64,000 bases of DNA from Streptomyces sp. CB01635 (GTDB lineage: Bacteria > Actinomycetota > Actinomycetes > Streptomycetales > Streptomycetaceae), in contig NZ_NNBL01000003.1 in the NCBI RefSeq assembly GCF_002803065.1, positions 62,001-126,000 of the forward strand. Reading direction: 5' to 3'. Positions 8,708-17,267 of the stretch are shown here, in pieces; position 1 is the stretch's first letter; each line of letters begins with the position of its first letter. The notes below the pieces were generated by a model. It was not told the DNA's origin. It was given only the letters and a program-made list of their open reading frames with translations, and did not search any database. A program made the translations under genes and the position numbers.

Positions 8708-9732
8708 CGTACGAATTCCCGTGACGCGGTCGCGAGGGGTGGAAGGAGCTGAACGGGTCACTGACGAAATCGGCGTCGACCTCCCTGTTGTGGCGCACCG
8801 CGCCACCGGGCCAGGGCCAGGGCCGATGCCGTACCGCCACGCCGCACCTCCAGCGAGTTCGGCCCCCAGTTCACAACCAAGTGCCCAGATCAATAGGCGT
8901 GAACCGGAAAATAGCCAGGCATTCACGGCGAATCCGGCGCCGTCGCTGTGCGCCGGCAGCGGGGGCTGCCATCCGGGGTCGGACCGACCGCAGGGTCGCT
9001 GCCTGAGGGACAAGTGGCTACGGCGAAGCTGGGGGGCTCGGTCCAGATCGTGCCGCAGGCGCGGTGGTGCTCCGATGGGGGCGCGCCAGGGTAGCCGTAG
9101 AAGCTGATTACGCCGCCGCACGTGTGGGGCTCGGTGTCACGGCACAGCGGCGTCACTCTCATGGACCTGTGCACAATCCGATCCTCGCGTCGGGACCGAA
9201 CCGAGCCCCGTGCGCGTGAAGGCAATGAGGGCTCCCGCCCGGCACGGCTAGGCCTCGCAGGTGTCGGCGCTCAGGCCTGGTGCCGTGATGGATCACGTCC
9301 GGGGGGCGGGTACGAGCGCCCGCCGACCCCCGCAGGGCTTTTTTGAGGGGCAACCGGATGACACGAGGCCGCCTACGCCGTGGCTCGTTTGCCCGTCGAT
9401 TGCATGGGCGTACGAAGAACAGGTGGGCCGGCCCGGTTCGGCGAAGGCCGGGCCGGCACCTCCTTGGTCGGAGACCGGTGCGAACCATGTCACGGCCGCA
9501 CGAGAGGCCATGCCGTGGCACCGGGTGACTGGCCTTTCGCGCTGCTCGGCTACACGTGCGCATCGCACTGACCTCACCTCTTGGCCGACCGGCAAGCTCC
9601 TTCAATGGAGTGCATTGCGAGCAGGCTGCGGCTGTCCCATGCATCCCTCGGGCAGGACTTTCGGTACAGGCGCCCGGCGGCCGTCACCCCATGCCTTCGG
9701 TGCCTGGCCCCCTTCGACGAAAGGAGATTTCC
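8708..9732. other. Long intergenic stretch without a supported gene
   Basis: About 1 kb. Open frames exist but lack ribosome sites and family matches. A 10-bp inverted repeat GCCGGCCCGG / CCGGGCCGGC at 9427-9436 and 9448-9457 could form a hairpin, and a run of six T at 9339-9345 follows another GC-rich potential stem. A protein-like segment on the minus strand near 8990-9110 (CGGVISFYGYPGAPPSEHH) may be a remnant of an unknown gene. Confidence 0.4.
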
Positions 9733-9975
9733 ATGACCGAAGTCCTCGGTCACGGCACGGACCCGGTCAGTGCGCTGATGCACCTGATCAGCGCGGACAA
9801 CCAGCGATGGCTGAAGGACCAGCCACTGTCGAAGCAGAGGGAGGTCGCCGGGCGGTATTTCGACAGCACAGGCGTAAAGGTGGCCGAGGTCATGGGCGGT
9901 CTGGCGGACCAGCCGAGCTCGCAGCAGAAGGCCGACCAGCTCATCGAACAAGAGAGGAACGCCAAGCAGGACTAG
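9733..9975 (+). CDS. Small conserved hypothetical protein
   Basis: 80 residues, soluble and predicted mostly helical, with no cysteine. It begins MTEVLGHGTDPVSALMHLIS and ends in a Lys/Glu/Gln-rich helix. An ideal AAGGAG site lies 6 bp before the ATG, and codon use is normal, so I take it as a real gene. I do not recognise a family. It stands alone between a gene-poor region and a transposase remnant. Confidence 0.65.
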   Translation: MTEVLGHGTDPVSALMHLISADNQRWLKDQPLSKQREVAGRYFDSTGVKVAEVMGGLADQPSSQQKADQLIEQERNAKQD

Positions 9976-10089
9976 GGGCGTTTTCGACACCTTCGGGCCA
10001 GATGAAGACACCCACGATGTTCCAATGCGGCCAGGCCAGGCCACGTCATTGCTTCAGCTCGATGCACCGCTCCACAGAGGTGCTTGGTA

Positions 10090-10424
10090 GGCAGTTGTCG
10101 AAAGCAGGCATCCTGCCACCGACCGGCCACAGTTCATGCGCTTGGCGAACTTGTCGGTGTGAGTGGACCTGGCCGGGAGAGACGTCTGATGCGTGGTCGT
10201 CCGGTCCCCGGCAGGGGCGCCTTCGGTCGAGGACCCTGCCGGGGACGGTGGGCCGGGTGATCGCGGAGTCGACGGCATCGACGCAGTCGAGGCCGCCTCG
10301 GCGTCGGCCCGCACGAGCAGGGCGTGAACGTCCTCTCCCAGGTGCCGTCAGCTGGCCACTTGCGCAGTCTGGTTGTGAACGCCTTCCCCGATCCGAACGC
10401 CTTGGGCAGGCAGGCCGGCCCCAA
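10090..10424 (-). mobile_element. IS5-type transposase remnant (DDE, N-terminal/central part)
   Basis: Degenerate IS5-family transposase. From 10424 downward the minus strand gives PKAFGSGKAFTTRLRKWPAD GTWE in one frame, then LDCVDAVDSAITRP and GPDDHASDVSPGQVHSH in another; in intact relatives these read as RLRKWAADGTWERVF, LDWVVSVDSTIVRAH and DDHALGRSRGGLTTKIH. At least two indels and several substitutions have occurred. Ends and terminal repeats could not be located. Confidence 0.75.
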
Positions 10425-10488
10425 CGCGACGAGGTGCGGACAATCGCCCGCGGCCTACCGATGCCCGCGGCGAACCTGTCGCCTCACT

Positions 10489-10710
10489 TCAGAGACGACG
10501 ATCTCGCTCTTCGTCGATGAGCGGAGCGGACGGTGGCACGACGACCCGCCTGCGTTTGGCGATGCTGGTGAAAGCCAGCACACCGATGACGCCGACGATC
10601 ATCATGATCGCGCCGACCACATCGAGGTTGACGCTCCGCATTTGCCAGTCGGTCCCGAACGTGAGAATGGCGCCTGCGCCGATGAGCAGAATGCATCCGC
10701 CTAGGCCCAT
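10489..10710 (-). CDS. DUF6458-like small membrane protein
   Basis: 73 residues with two hydrophobic helices: residues about 1-18 (GLGGCILLIGAGAILTFG) and about 30-52 (VVGAIMMIVGVIGVLAF), and a basic/acidic C-terminal tail. The pattern GxxLLIxGAILTFG...VDVVGxILMIVGxxG matches a widespread actinomycete family annotated as DUF6458, function unknown. ATG at 10708-10710 has a GGAGG site at the right distance. Monocistronic. A GGGTAC sequence lies about 50 bp upstream, but I cannot assign a sigma factor. Confidence 0.8.
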   Translation of the reverse strand: MGLGGCILLIGAGAILTFGTDWQMRSVNLDVVGAIMMIVGVIGVLAFTSIAKRRRVVVPPSAPLIDEERDRRL

Positions 10711-11214
10711 GAGATTCGCCTCCAGTGTCGGATGGTGATGGTGCCGGTCGCCCTCGGGTACCCGCGGCGTTCGCCGCCATGCACGATCCGGGGGTCTCTT
10801 GACGACCGCTCGGATGCGCACATGTGGCAGACCACGAGAGGAACCCGCGTACACCGGAGCAAGGGAGGGAAGTTGGGGACGGGCATGCTCGACGCATGGG
10901 ACGTTCCCTGCCTGTGCCAGTGGAACAGGAGCACAGGATGGATCACAGCATCGTCGTCGAGGTGACCGAGCCGGTGGCAGCACTCCGAAGGAACGGCTCG
11001 TGGTCCATGGCGCATCGACGGAGGCCACGTGCGGAAAGAGCGTGTCCTGCCCGCCACGGAGTTGCCCTGTCGCTGAACATGGCCACCCTCATCAGCCTCT
11101 TCCGGCCTCACACCACTGTCGGCCGCGACGACGAGCGTCCTGAACAGCCTGTCAGGGAAGCGGAGTTGTCCGTCGACGTTGTCGAGCCTCCCATCCTGAC
11201 CCGCAGGACACTGC
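10711..11214. other. Intergenic region without a supported gene
   Basis: About 500 bp between the DUF6458 gene and the IS481-like remnant. No frame shows a ribosome site with coding-like composition. The right half may belong to the decayed transposase. Confidence 0.4.
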
Positions 11215-11700
11215 CATCGAGTTCGAAGTGCGGGTGCCGCCTCGCGGAGAGATCACCCTGGCATTGAGCAGGCAACAGGTCGGCATCCAGCAGGCGCTGG
11301 CCGGTAGGACGCTAACGGTCTGGGCGAACCAGTGCAGCGTCCCATTCCTCCTGGACGGACACCTCGTCACCACGTCCCTTTCAGGCTGCGACCGGAGGAC
11401 ATCGCCTGCCTGACCATGCACCCCGGCGCCCTACCGGCCGGTCCTGCGCCCGCGCCCGCCGTCCTGCCCCGGGCAGGCAATGGCACGGCCATCCTCGCGG
11501 CCGGCGAACCGGTCGAGAGGGACCGCAAGTCCATCGCGACGGGATCGTCTGCCTGGCCGGCGGCCGTTACCTGGTCGGGCTCGCCCTCGCCGGCCGCTCG
11601 ATCACGTTGCGGTTGGACCGGCAAAGTCCTGAGACTCACACCGACAGTCCGGGACCCCTGGGCGCAGTGTGGGTGACGAGGCAGATCGCCCTCTGCCCTC
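11215..11700 (+). mobile_element. IS481-type transposase C-terminal remnant
   Basis: Plus-strand remains of an rve-family transposase common in Streptomyces. Frames alternate: EVRVPPRGEITLALSRQQVG and IQQALAGRTLTVWANQ, then RLRPEDIACLTMHPGALPAG, then GIVCLAGGRYLVGLALAGRS ITLRLD. In intact copies these are the tandem beta-barrel repeats after the catalytic core. At least two frameshifts are present, and the catalytic DDE region is missing or unrecognisable upstream. Confidence 0.75.
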
Positions 11701-11932
11701 GGAACTGTTACGCCGTGCACGGTCACCCACGCCACAGCCATTGTGACGCGGGTACGGCAGTCACCGTCCGGTCGGAGTGCACCACTGTTTCCGTCTCCGT
11801 GATTCCAGCCATGTTCGAACGGGCTTGTTTAGCGGCTGGGAGCTCGGACAGCCGGAGGATGTCGCCTGAACAGGACGCACGGTGCAGTCCGCACCGCCTG
11901 GACGGAAGCGGCTGAAGTACGGAGGCGCCACA

Positions 11933-12367
11933 ATGACCGAGAACATCTGGAGCTACCCGGCCAGCGCTGGTCACACTCAGAACGCCGATCTGACGGGCTA
12001 CAAGGTCGAGGCCACGGACGGCCACATCGGCAAGGTCGACAAGCACTCCAACGACGTCGGCTCGCAGTACATCGTTGTCGACACCGGCGTGTGGATCTTC
12101 GGCAAGGAGGTCCTGCTGCCGGCGGGCACCATCACCGGCATCGACGCCGAGGCGACGACGATTCAGGTCGCGCGCACCAAGGACCAGATCAAGAGCGCGC
12201 CGGAGTTCGACAAGGACAAGCACCTGGGCGACGCCGGCTATCACGAGCAGGTCGGCACGTACTACGACGCGCCGGGGACTCCGGGGACTCCGGGGACTCC
12301 GGGGACTCCGGGGACTCCGGGGACTCCGGGCGCGGGGCCGACGCCCCCTGGGCGCCCCACGATCTGA
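11933..12367 (+). CDS. PRC-barrel domain protein with GTP-repeat tail
   Basis: 144 residues. Residues about 18-75 form a PRC-barrel (LTGYKVEATDGHIGKVDKHS, then YIVVDTGVWIFGKEVLLPAG), a small beta-barrel used in photosynthetic reaction centre H and RimM and, in actinomycetes, in stress-related proteins. The middle is charged, and the tail is six tandem Gly-Thr-Pro units followed by a proline-rich end. GGAGG precedes ATG at 11933. The repeat tail is encoded by a 9-bp minisatellite, so its length probably varies between strains. Upstream is transposase debris. Confidence 0.85.
   Translation: MTENIWSYPASAGHTQNADLTGYKVEATDGHIGKVDKHSNDVGSQYIVVDTGVWIFGKEVLLPAGTITGIDAEATTIQVARTKDQIKSAPEFDKDKHLGDAGYHEQVGTYYDAPGTPGTPGTPGTPGTPGTPGAGPTPPGRPTI
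12272..12325 (+). repeat. 9-bp minisatellite, six perfect units
   Basis: CCGGGGACT repeated six times without error, in frame within the PRC-barrel gene, encoding (GTP)6. Unit length is a multiple of three, so gain or loss of units keeps the frame. Confidence 0.95.
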
Positions 12368-12518
12368 CCAGACCTGGGCACAGCCCGGGGGACGGCGTGC
12401 GGGTGGCCGCCTCGCTGTGCCCACGACAGAAGTGACGCGGACACGGATTCGCCGGAGCCGCGCACCGGTTGGACGAGCACGACGAGAACGACGAGGACGA
12501 CGAGGACGACGAGGACCA

Positions 12519-14102
12519 ATGACGCGTTTCGCAACGGTAGGACTGTTGACGGCCTGCGCGCTGGGCAGTTTGCTTCTCACCGTCTCGGCATCTCAGTGGT
12601 GGTGGTTCGCTGCGGCCCCTCTCACGGCCGCGGCACTGACCGGTGTGTACGACCTGGTCCAGCGTCGGCACTCTGTACTGCGGAACTATCCCGTCCTCGG
12701 CCACCTGCGCTTCCTCATGGAGAGGCTGCGCCCGGAGCTGCAGCAGTACTTCGTGGAGCGCAACTACGACGGCAGGCCCTTCGACCGGGACACCCGCAGC
12801 ATCGTCTACGAGCGGGCCAAGGGCGTCGCTGCCGAGGAACCGTTCGGCAGTGAGCGAGACATGAATGATCGTGGCTACGAGTTCCTCGTGCCGTCCATGG
12901 CCCCGGTGGATGTGCCCGACACGCCGCCCCGCGTCGGGATCGGCGGTCCCGACTGCACCGAGCCGTACGACATGGCCCTTCTCAATGTCTCGGCGATGAG
13001 TTTCGGCTCGCTCTCGGCAAACGCCGTCGTTGCTCTGAACACGGGCGCGGCACGTGGCGGGTTCGCACACGACACCGGCGAGGGAGGCCTTTCGACGTAC
13101 CATCTGCGCCCCGGCGGCGACCTCGTCTGGGAGATCGGCACGGGTTACTTCGGCTGCCGTACCAGTGACGGGGGCTTCGACGCACGGCAGTTCGCCGAGA
13201 AGGCCGCCCATCCGTCCGTGCGCTGTGTGTCGCTCAAGCTGTCGCAGGGGGCCAAACCCGGGATCGGAGGTGTCCTCCCGGGCAGCAAGGTGAACGCCGA
13301 GATCGCTTCGGTCCGAGGTGTTCCCGAAGGCGAGACCATCGTGTCGCCGCCGTACCACCGCGTCTTCTCCACTCCGCGCGAACTCGTCCGGTTTCTGGCC
13401 CGGATGCGCGAACTGGCGAGGGGTAAACCGGTGGGTTTCAAGCTGTGCCCGGGATCGAGGACACAGTTCCTCGCCGTGTGCAAAGCCATGAGAGAGGAAG
13501 GGATCACTCCGGACTTCATCGTGGTGGACGGCGCGGAGGGCGGCACCGGCGCGGCGCCGTTGGAATTCGCCGACCACCTCGGCATGCCGCTCACCGATGG
13601 CCTCTTCACCGTGCACAGTGCCCTGACCGGTGCGGGGCTGAGGGAGAGGATCCGGATCGGTGCGAGCGGCAAGGTGGCGACGGGCGCCGACATCGTCAAG
13701 CGCCTGGCCATGGGCGCCGACTACACCAACGCGGCCCGGGCGATGATGTTCGCTGTCGGGTGCATCCAAGCCCAGCGCTGTCACACCAACGATTGCCCGA
13801 CCGGTGTGACCACCCAGGATCCGCGCCGGGCCCGCGCCCTCGACGTCGTCGACAAGGCCGCGCGCGTCGCGAGCTACCAACAGGCCACCGTTGACAGCGC
13901 GCTGCAGATCATGGCGGCGATGGGCGTACGGGACACCGCGGAACTGGGCCCTCGGCTGCTACGGCGCCGGGAGGACCATGGTGGGTTCCGGTCCTATGCC
14001 GAACTGTACGAGTGGCTGTCCCCGGGCGAACTGCTCGCCGAACCGCCCGAGAGCTGGGCTACCGACTGGCAGGCAGCGGATCCGGACACCTTTGCCTCCT
14101 GA
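12519..14102 (+). CDS. FMN-binding glutamate synthase family protein, membrane-anchored
   Basis: 527 residues. An N-terminal hydrophobic segment (about residues 6-45) suggests a membrane anchor. The remainder is a GltB-type FMN/Fe-S central domain: NVSAMSFGSLSANAVVALN, GEGGLSTYHL, KLSQGAKPGIGGVLPG, VVDGAEGGTGAAPLEF, and RCHTNDCPTGVTTQD with a cysteine cluster for the iron-sulphur site. No glutaminase domain is present, as usual for this standalone family, whose substrate is not known with certainty. Start ATG 12519 follows a GAGGA; the preceding 35 bp are a GACGA-rich run. Next gene in the same direction is poxB, 82 bp on. Confidence 0.85.
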   Translation: MTRFATVGLLTACALGSLLLTVSASQWWWFAAAPLTAAALTGVYDLVQRRHSVLRNYPVLGHLRFLMERLRPELQQYFVERNYDGRPFDRDTRSIVYERAKGVAAEEPFGSERDMNDRGYEFLVPSMAPVDVPDTPPRVGIGGPDCTEPYDMALLNVSAMSFGSLSANAVVALNTGAARGGFAHDTGEGGLSTYHLRPGGDLVWEIGTGYFGCRTSDGGFDARQFAEKAAHPSVRCVSLKLSQGAKPGIGGVLPGSKVNAEIASVRGVPEGETIVSPPYHRVFSTPRELVRFLARMRELARGKPVGFKLCPGSRTQFLAVCKAMREEGITPDFIVVDGAEGGTGAAPLEFADHLGMPLTDGLFTVHSALTGAGLRERIRIGASGKVATGADIVKRLAMGADYTNAARAMMFAVGCIQAQRCHTNDCPTGVTTQDPRRARALDVVDKAARVASYQQATVDSALQIMAAMGVRDTAELGPRLLRRREDHGGFRSYAELYEWLSPGELLAEPPESWATDWQAADPDTFAS

Positions 14103-14184
14103 CGGCGCTACCTGAGGGCAGAGCTGACGGCAACGGGCACCGATCATTCGAGCATTTCGAGTCGTTAGAGAGGAGACACAGCCG

Positions 14185-15915
14185 ATGAGTCGAACCGTGG
14201 CCCGCGTCATGATCGACGCCTTGGAGGAGCTCGGAGTACGCCATGTCTTCGGCGTGGTGGGGGATGCTCTCAATCCCCTCACCGATGCCATCCGCGCGTC
14301 CGGGTCCGTCGAATGGGTCGGATGCCGGCACGAGGAGGCCGCAGCGTTCGCCGCCGGGGCCCAGTCCCAGCTCACCGACACCCTCGGGGTCTGCATGGGC
14401 ACCGTGGGACCTGGCTCCGTGCACCTGCTGAACGGTCTGTACGACGCGGCGAAGAGCGGAACCCCGGTGCTCGCCGTCGCCGGCCAGGTGCCTCTCGCGG
14501 AGGTGGGCACGGACTACTTCCAGGAGGTCGACAACGATCTGCTCTTCCGCGATGTCGCCGTGTTCCGCGCCACCGTCACGTCTGCGGAGCAGATGCCCGG
14601 CCTGCTGGAGATCGCGGTGCGCACCGCGATCGGGCGGCGCGGTGTGGCCGTGCTGACCGTCCCCGGCGACATCGGCGACCACGAACTGCCGGCGGACCGG
14701 CCGGCCCGGCTCTCCGTAGCCGGTTCCGCCAACCGGCCCGACGATCCGGGACTGGACGCGGCGGCCGATGGCCTTCGCGACGGCGGCAAGGTCACGATGC
14801 TCGTCGGTCGCGGAGCGCGCGGCGCCCGCGAGGATGTTCTCGCCCTCGCCGAGCGGCTCGCCGCGCCCATGGTGCTGACGCTCAAGGCGAAGGAAGGATT
14901 CGAGGGCGACAACCCCTACCAAGTCGGCCAGACCGGGCTGATCGGCAATCCGGCCGCCGCGCACGCGATGGACGAAGCGGACACCCTGTTGCTGCTCGGC
15001 ACCGACTTTCCGTACCGGGAGTGGTACCCGCAGGGCAAGAAGGTCGTCCAGGTCGATCGGGTCGCCGAGCACATCGGCCGACGTGTCCCGGTCGACGTGG
15101 CCCTCGCTGCCGACGTCGGTCCCACGGTGCGGGGCCTCCTGGAGCGGCTGGAGCGGCGCAAGGACCGCGAACACCTGGACGACGCGCGCGAGAAGTTCGG
15201 CGCATGGCAGCAGGGACAGCAACGGCTGGCCGCGCCCGGCCACGACCGTGGGCTGATCGGCAAGGTGCGGTCAGCCTTCGACAACCGCGACCACCTGGTA
15301 CGCCCGGAGGCGCTCGCCGCCGCCGTGGACGCCCTGGCGGCCGACGACGCCGTCTTCACCTCGGACACCGGCATGGCCACCGTCTGGCTGTCACGCTTCG
15401 TCGAGATGCGTGGATCCCGCCGCCTGCTCGGCTCCTACAACCTCGGCTCGATGGCCAACGCGATGCCGCAGGCGATCGGCGCGCAGCTCCTGGACCCCGA
15501 CCGGCAGGTCGTCGCCTTCTGCGGTGACGGCGGACTCGGGATGCTCCTCGGCGATCTCATGACCGTCCGGAGCCGGCGGCTGCCGGTGAAGCTCGTCGTC
15601 TTCGACAACCAGCGCCTCGGGATGGTGAAGCTGGAGCAGGAGCAGGCGGGCCTGCCGGAATTCGGGACGGAGCTCGACAACCCGGATTTCGCCGCGGTCG
15701 CCGAGGCACTCGGCATCACCGGCATCCGGGTGAGCCGGGCCGAGGACCTGGCCGAGGGCGTCAGCCGGGCCTTCGCCACGCCGGGACCGGTGCTCCTGGA
15801 CGTCCTCACCAACCCGGAGGAGATCGCCGTGCCCGCCAAGCCGGCCATCCAGCAGGGCTGGGGCTTCGCCATCGCCAAGATCCGCGAGAACCTCACCAGT
15901 CCCGGCGGACGCTGA
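14185..15915 (+). CDS. poxB: Pyruvate dehydrogenase (quinone) / pyruvate oxidase-type ThDP enzyme
   Basis: 576 residues, usual length. Thiamine-diphosphate enzyme of the acetolactate synthase/PoxB group, expected to decarboxylate pyruvate to acetate with electrons passing to quinone. N-terminal Pyr domain has HVFGVVGDALNPL and the catalytic glutamate in CRHEEAAAFAAG; the FAD-binding middle domain follows; the C-terminal PP domain has GSYNLGSMANAMPQAIGA and the ThDP/Mg motif FCGDGGLGMLLGDLMT...NQRLGM. Excellent GAGGAG site before ATG 14185. It may be cotranscribed with the upstream FMN protein. The gene looks intact and is followed immediately by IS remains. Confidence 0.9.
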   Translation: MSRTVARVMIDALEELGVRHVFGVVGDALNPLTDAIRASGSVEWVGCRHEEAAAFAAGAQSQLTDTLGVCMGTVGPGSVHLLNGLYDAAKSGTPVLAVAGQVPLAEVGTDYFQEVDNDLLFRDVAVFRATVTSAEQMPGLLEIAVRTAIGRRGVAVLTVPGDIGDHELPADRPARLSVAGSANRPDDPGLDAAADGLRDGGKVTMLVGRGARGAREDVLALAERLAAPMVLTLKAKEGFEGDNPYQVGQTGLIGNPAAAHAMDEADTLLLLGTDFPYREWYPQGKKVVQVDRVAEHIGRRVPVDVALAADVGPTVRGLLERLERRKDREHLDDAREKFGAWQQGQQRLAAPGHDRGLIGKVRSAFDNRDHLVRPEALAAAVDALAADDAVFTSDTGMATVWLSRFVEMRGSRRLLGSYNLGSMANAMPQAIGAQLLDPDRQVVAFCGDGGLGMLLGDLMTVRSRRLPVKLVVFDNQRLGMVKLEQEQAGLPEFGTELDNPDFAAVAEALGITGIRVSRAEDLAEGVSRAFATPGPVLLDVLTNPEEIAVPAKPAIQQGWGFAIAKIRENLTSPGGR

Positions 15916-15917
15916 CA

Positions 15918-16260
15918 TCAGGCCCGGGAAACCACGACCCAGCGCAGGATGAGCTGCTTGACGGCGGGCGCGGTGCAGGGCCTGCCGGGTCGGTGGTGCC
16001 GGGTGAATGTCCCTTTCCTGGCGATGAGTTGGCGGTGCCAGGCCAGGAGTGGGGTGATTGTGAAGGCCTGGCGCCGGCGCTCGTGCGGGACGAACCGCGA
16101 GAGCGTGGCGAGCCGGATCCGGTGTGCGGGCTCGTGGCGAACGCGGGCGGTATGACGGCCCAGGACCGCGTTCTCGTGTCGTAACGCGAGGACCTCTGCG
16201 TGCGTGGCCACGCGGCTGCGCTGTACGGCTGGGGGCATCGTGATCGGAGTCCGAATGAGC
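15918..16260 (-). mobile_element. rve-type transposase N-terminal remnant
   Basis: Minus-strand fragment with LALRHENAVLGRH, VRHEPAHRIRLATLSRF and ITPLLAWHRQLIARKGTF, the conserved N-terminal region of the integrase-core transposases common in Streptomyces. It stops two bases beyond the poxB stop codon, and the catalytic core is absent. Confidence 0.75.
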
Positions 16261-16506
16261 GCGGCGACGGTGGACAGTGGCGTCGAAGGATCGTCGCAGA
16301 TGCTGTGCGGGCCGGTCTTCTGGTCGGGGAACTGCCAGGGCAGGTCCCGAATCGTGTTTTCGAGCGGCACAGGCAATCAACGACATTGATGACCCGGACC
16401 TGGATTACTGCATAGGCGTGAAAGCATGACTGCTGAATTCCCGGTGTGACTGAGCGCTTCACTTGGCCGCGCTGGCGCTCAGCCCGTCCGAGCACCGCTG
16501 CCCTGA

Positions 16507-16638
16507 CTACCTCACAGCGCCGATCGTGCAGGTGCCGAACAAAGCGGCACCTGTGATGCACAGCAACACGACAAGGCGCGCCGTCCAGTTGTCCTTCTCG
16601 ATGGCCAGCCGAATTGTCCGCCAGAACTCCCTGCCCAT
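16507..16638 (-). CDS. Very small single-helix membrane protein (43 aa)
   Basis: A 43-codon gene not evident from length alone. It has a strong GGAGGAG ribosome site just before ATG 16638. The product starts with a charged amphipathic part (MGREFWRTIRLAIEKDNWT) and ends with one hydrophobic helix (about residues 22-38, LVVLLCITGAALFGTC) and a stop after AVR. Function unknown; layout is that of small membrane-inserted regulators. Similar short products exist in Streptomyces by my recollection, which is not proof. Confidence 0.6.
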   Translation of the reverse strand: MGREFWRTIRLAIEKDNWTARLVVLLCITGAALFGTCTIGAVR

Positions 16639-17267
16639 GGCTCCTCCGTGGCGTCGTGTGTACGAGTTTGGGCACGGGCGGGCAATTGCACTCGCGCCTG
16701 TACACGGACCAGTCGGCTCACCCGGCCCTGCGCCACGGGGCGAAAATCCGTCACACCCCGAGTGGGAGCTCGGTGCACAAGAACCTCAGGTCACAGGACC
16801 GACCAGAGGTCGCAGCTGTGACGGCGGGAAAGTAGGCCGTCACACGTCCAGTGCGTCCGAACCCGCGTTGGCGTCGCAGTGGCAGCCGTGGCCCTACGGG
16901 CGTTGGCGGACATGAAGGCGGTCTTCCCGGCGGGCGAGGCTCTGGCCTCTGTCATGTAGTGGCCGGAGATGGAGATGGTGTCCCACTCCGGGATCCCACC
17001 TCGCAGAGGTCACACGGATGTACACCAAGGGGTCACGGCCCGGTAAGTACGTGCTTGGCTCCCCCTCAGGCGGCCTACTTGGATGCTCAGAGTGGCCAAC
17101 TGAAGCACCAAGAAGCCATCTCATTCGGCTCGGTAGGCTATTGGCAAAGAAAGGGTTTTGATTCCTTCGGTTCCGCACCGCGGGGCAACCTCAACCCTTT
17201 CTGGTCGGCGCAACCTTGTTAAGCACACTGGCTCGGGAAACAATCCGGACGACGAGGGAGCCTGATC
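16639..17267. other. Intergenic region without a supported gene
   Basis: About 630 bp before the FAD monooxygenase. Frames are interrupted and lack family similarity. The last 70 bp are comparatively AT-rich (AAGAAAGGGTTTTGATTCC) and likely hold the monooxygenase promoter. Confidence 0.4.

Noticed and set aside
9261..10520. 419-codon plus-strand frame
   Set aside because: It crosses a supported small gene in another frame and a transposase remnant; no family similarity.
12189..13880. Long open frame on the minus strand opposite the glutamate-synthase-like gene
   Set aside because: It is antisense to a gene with clear family motifs; such frames are a normal effect of very high GC third positions.
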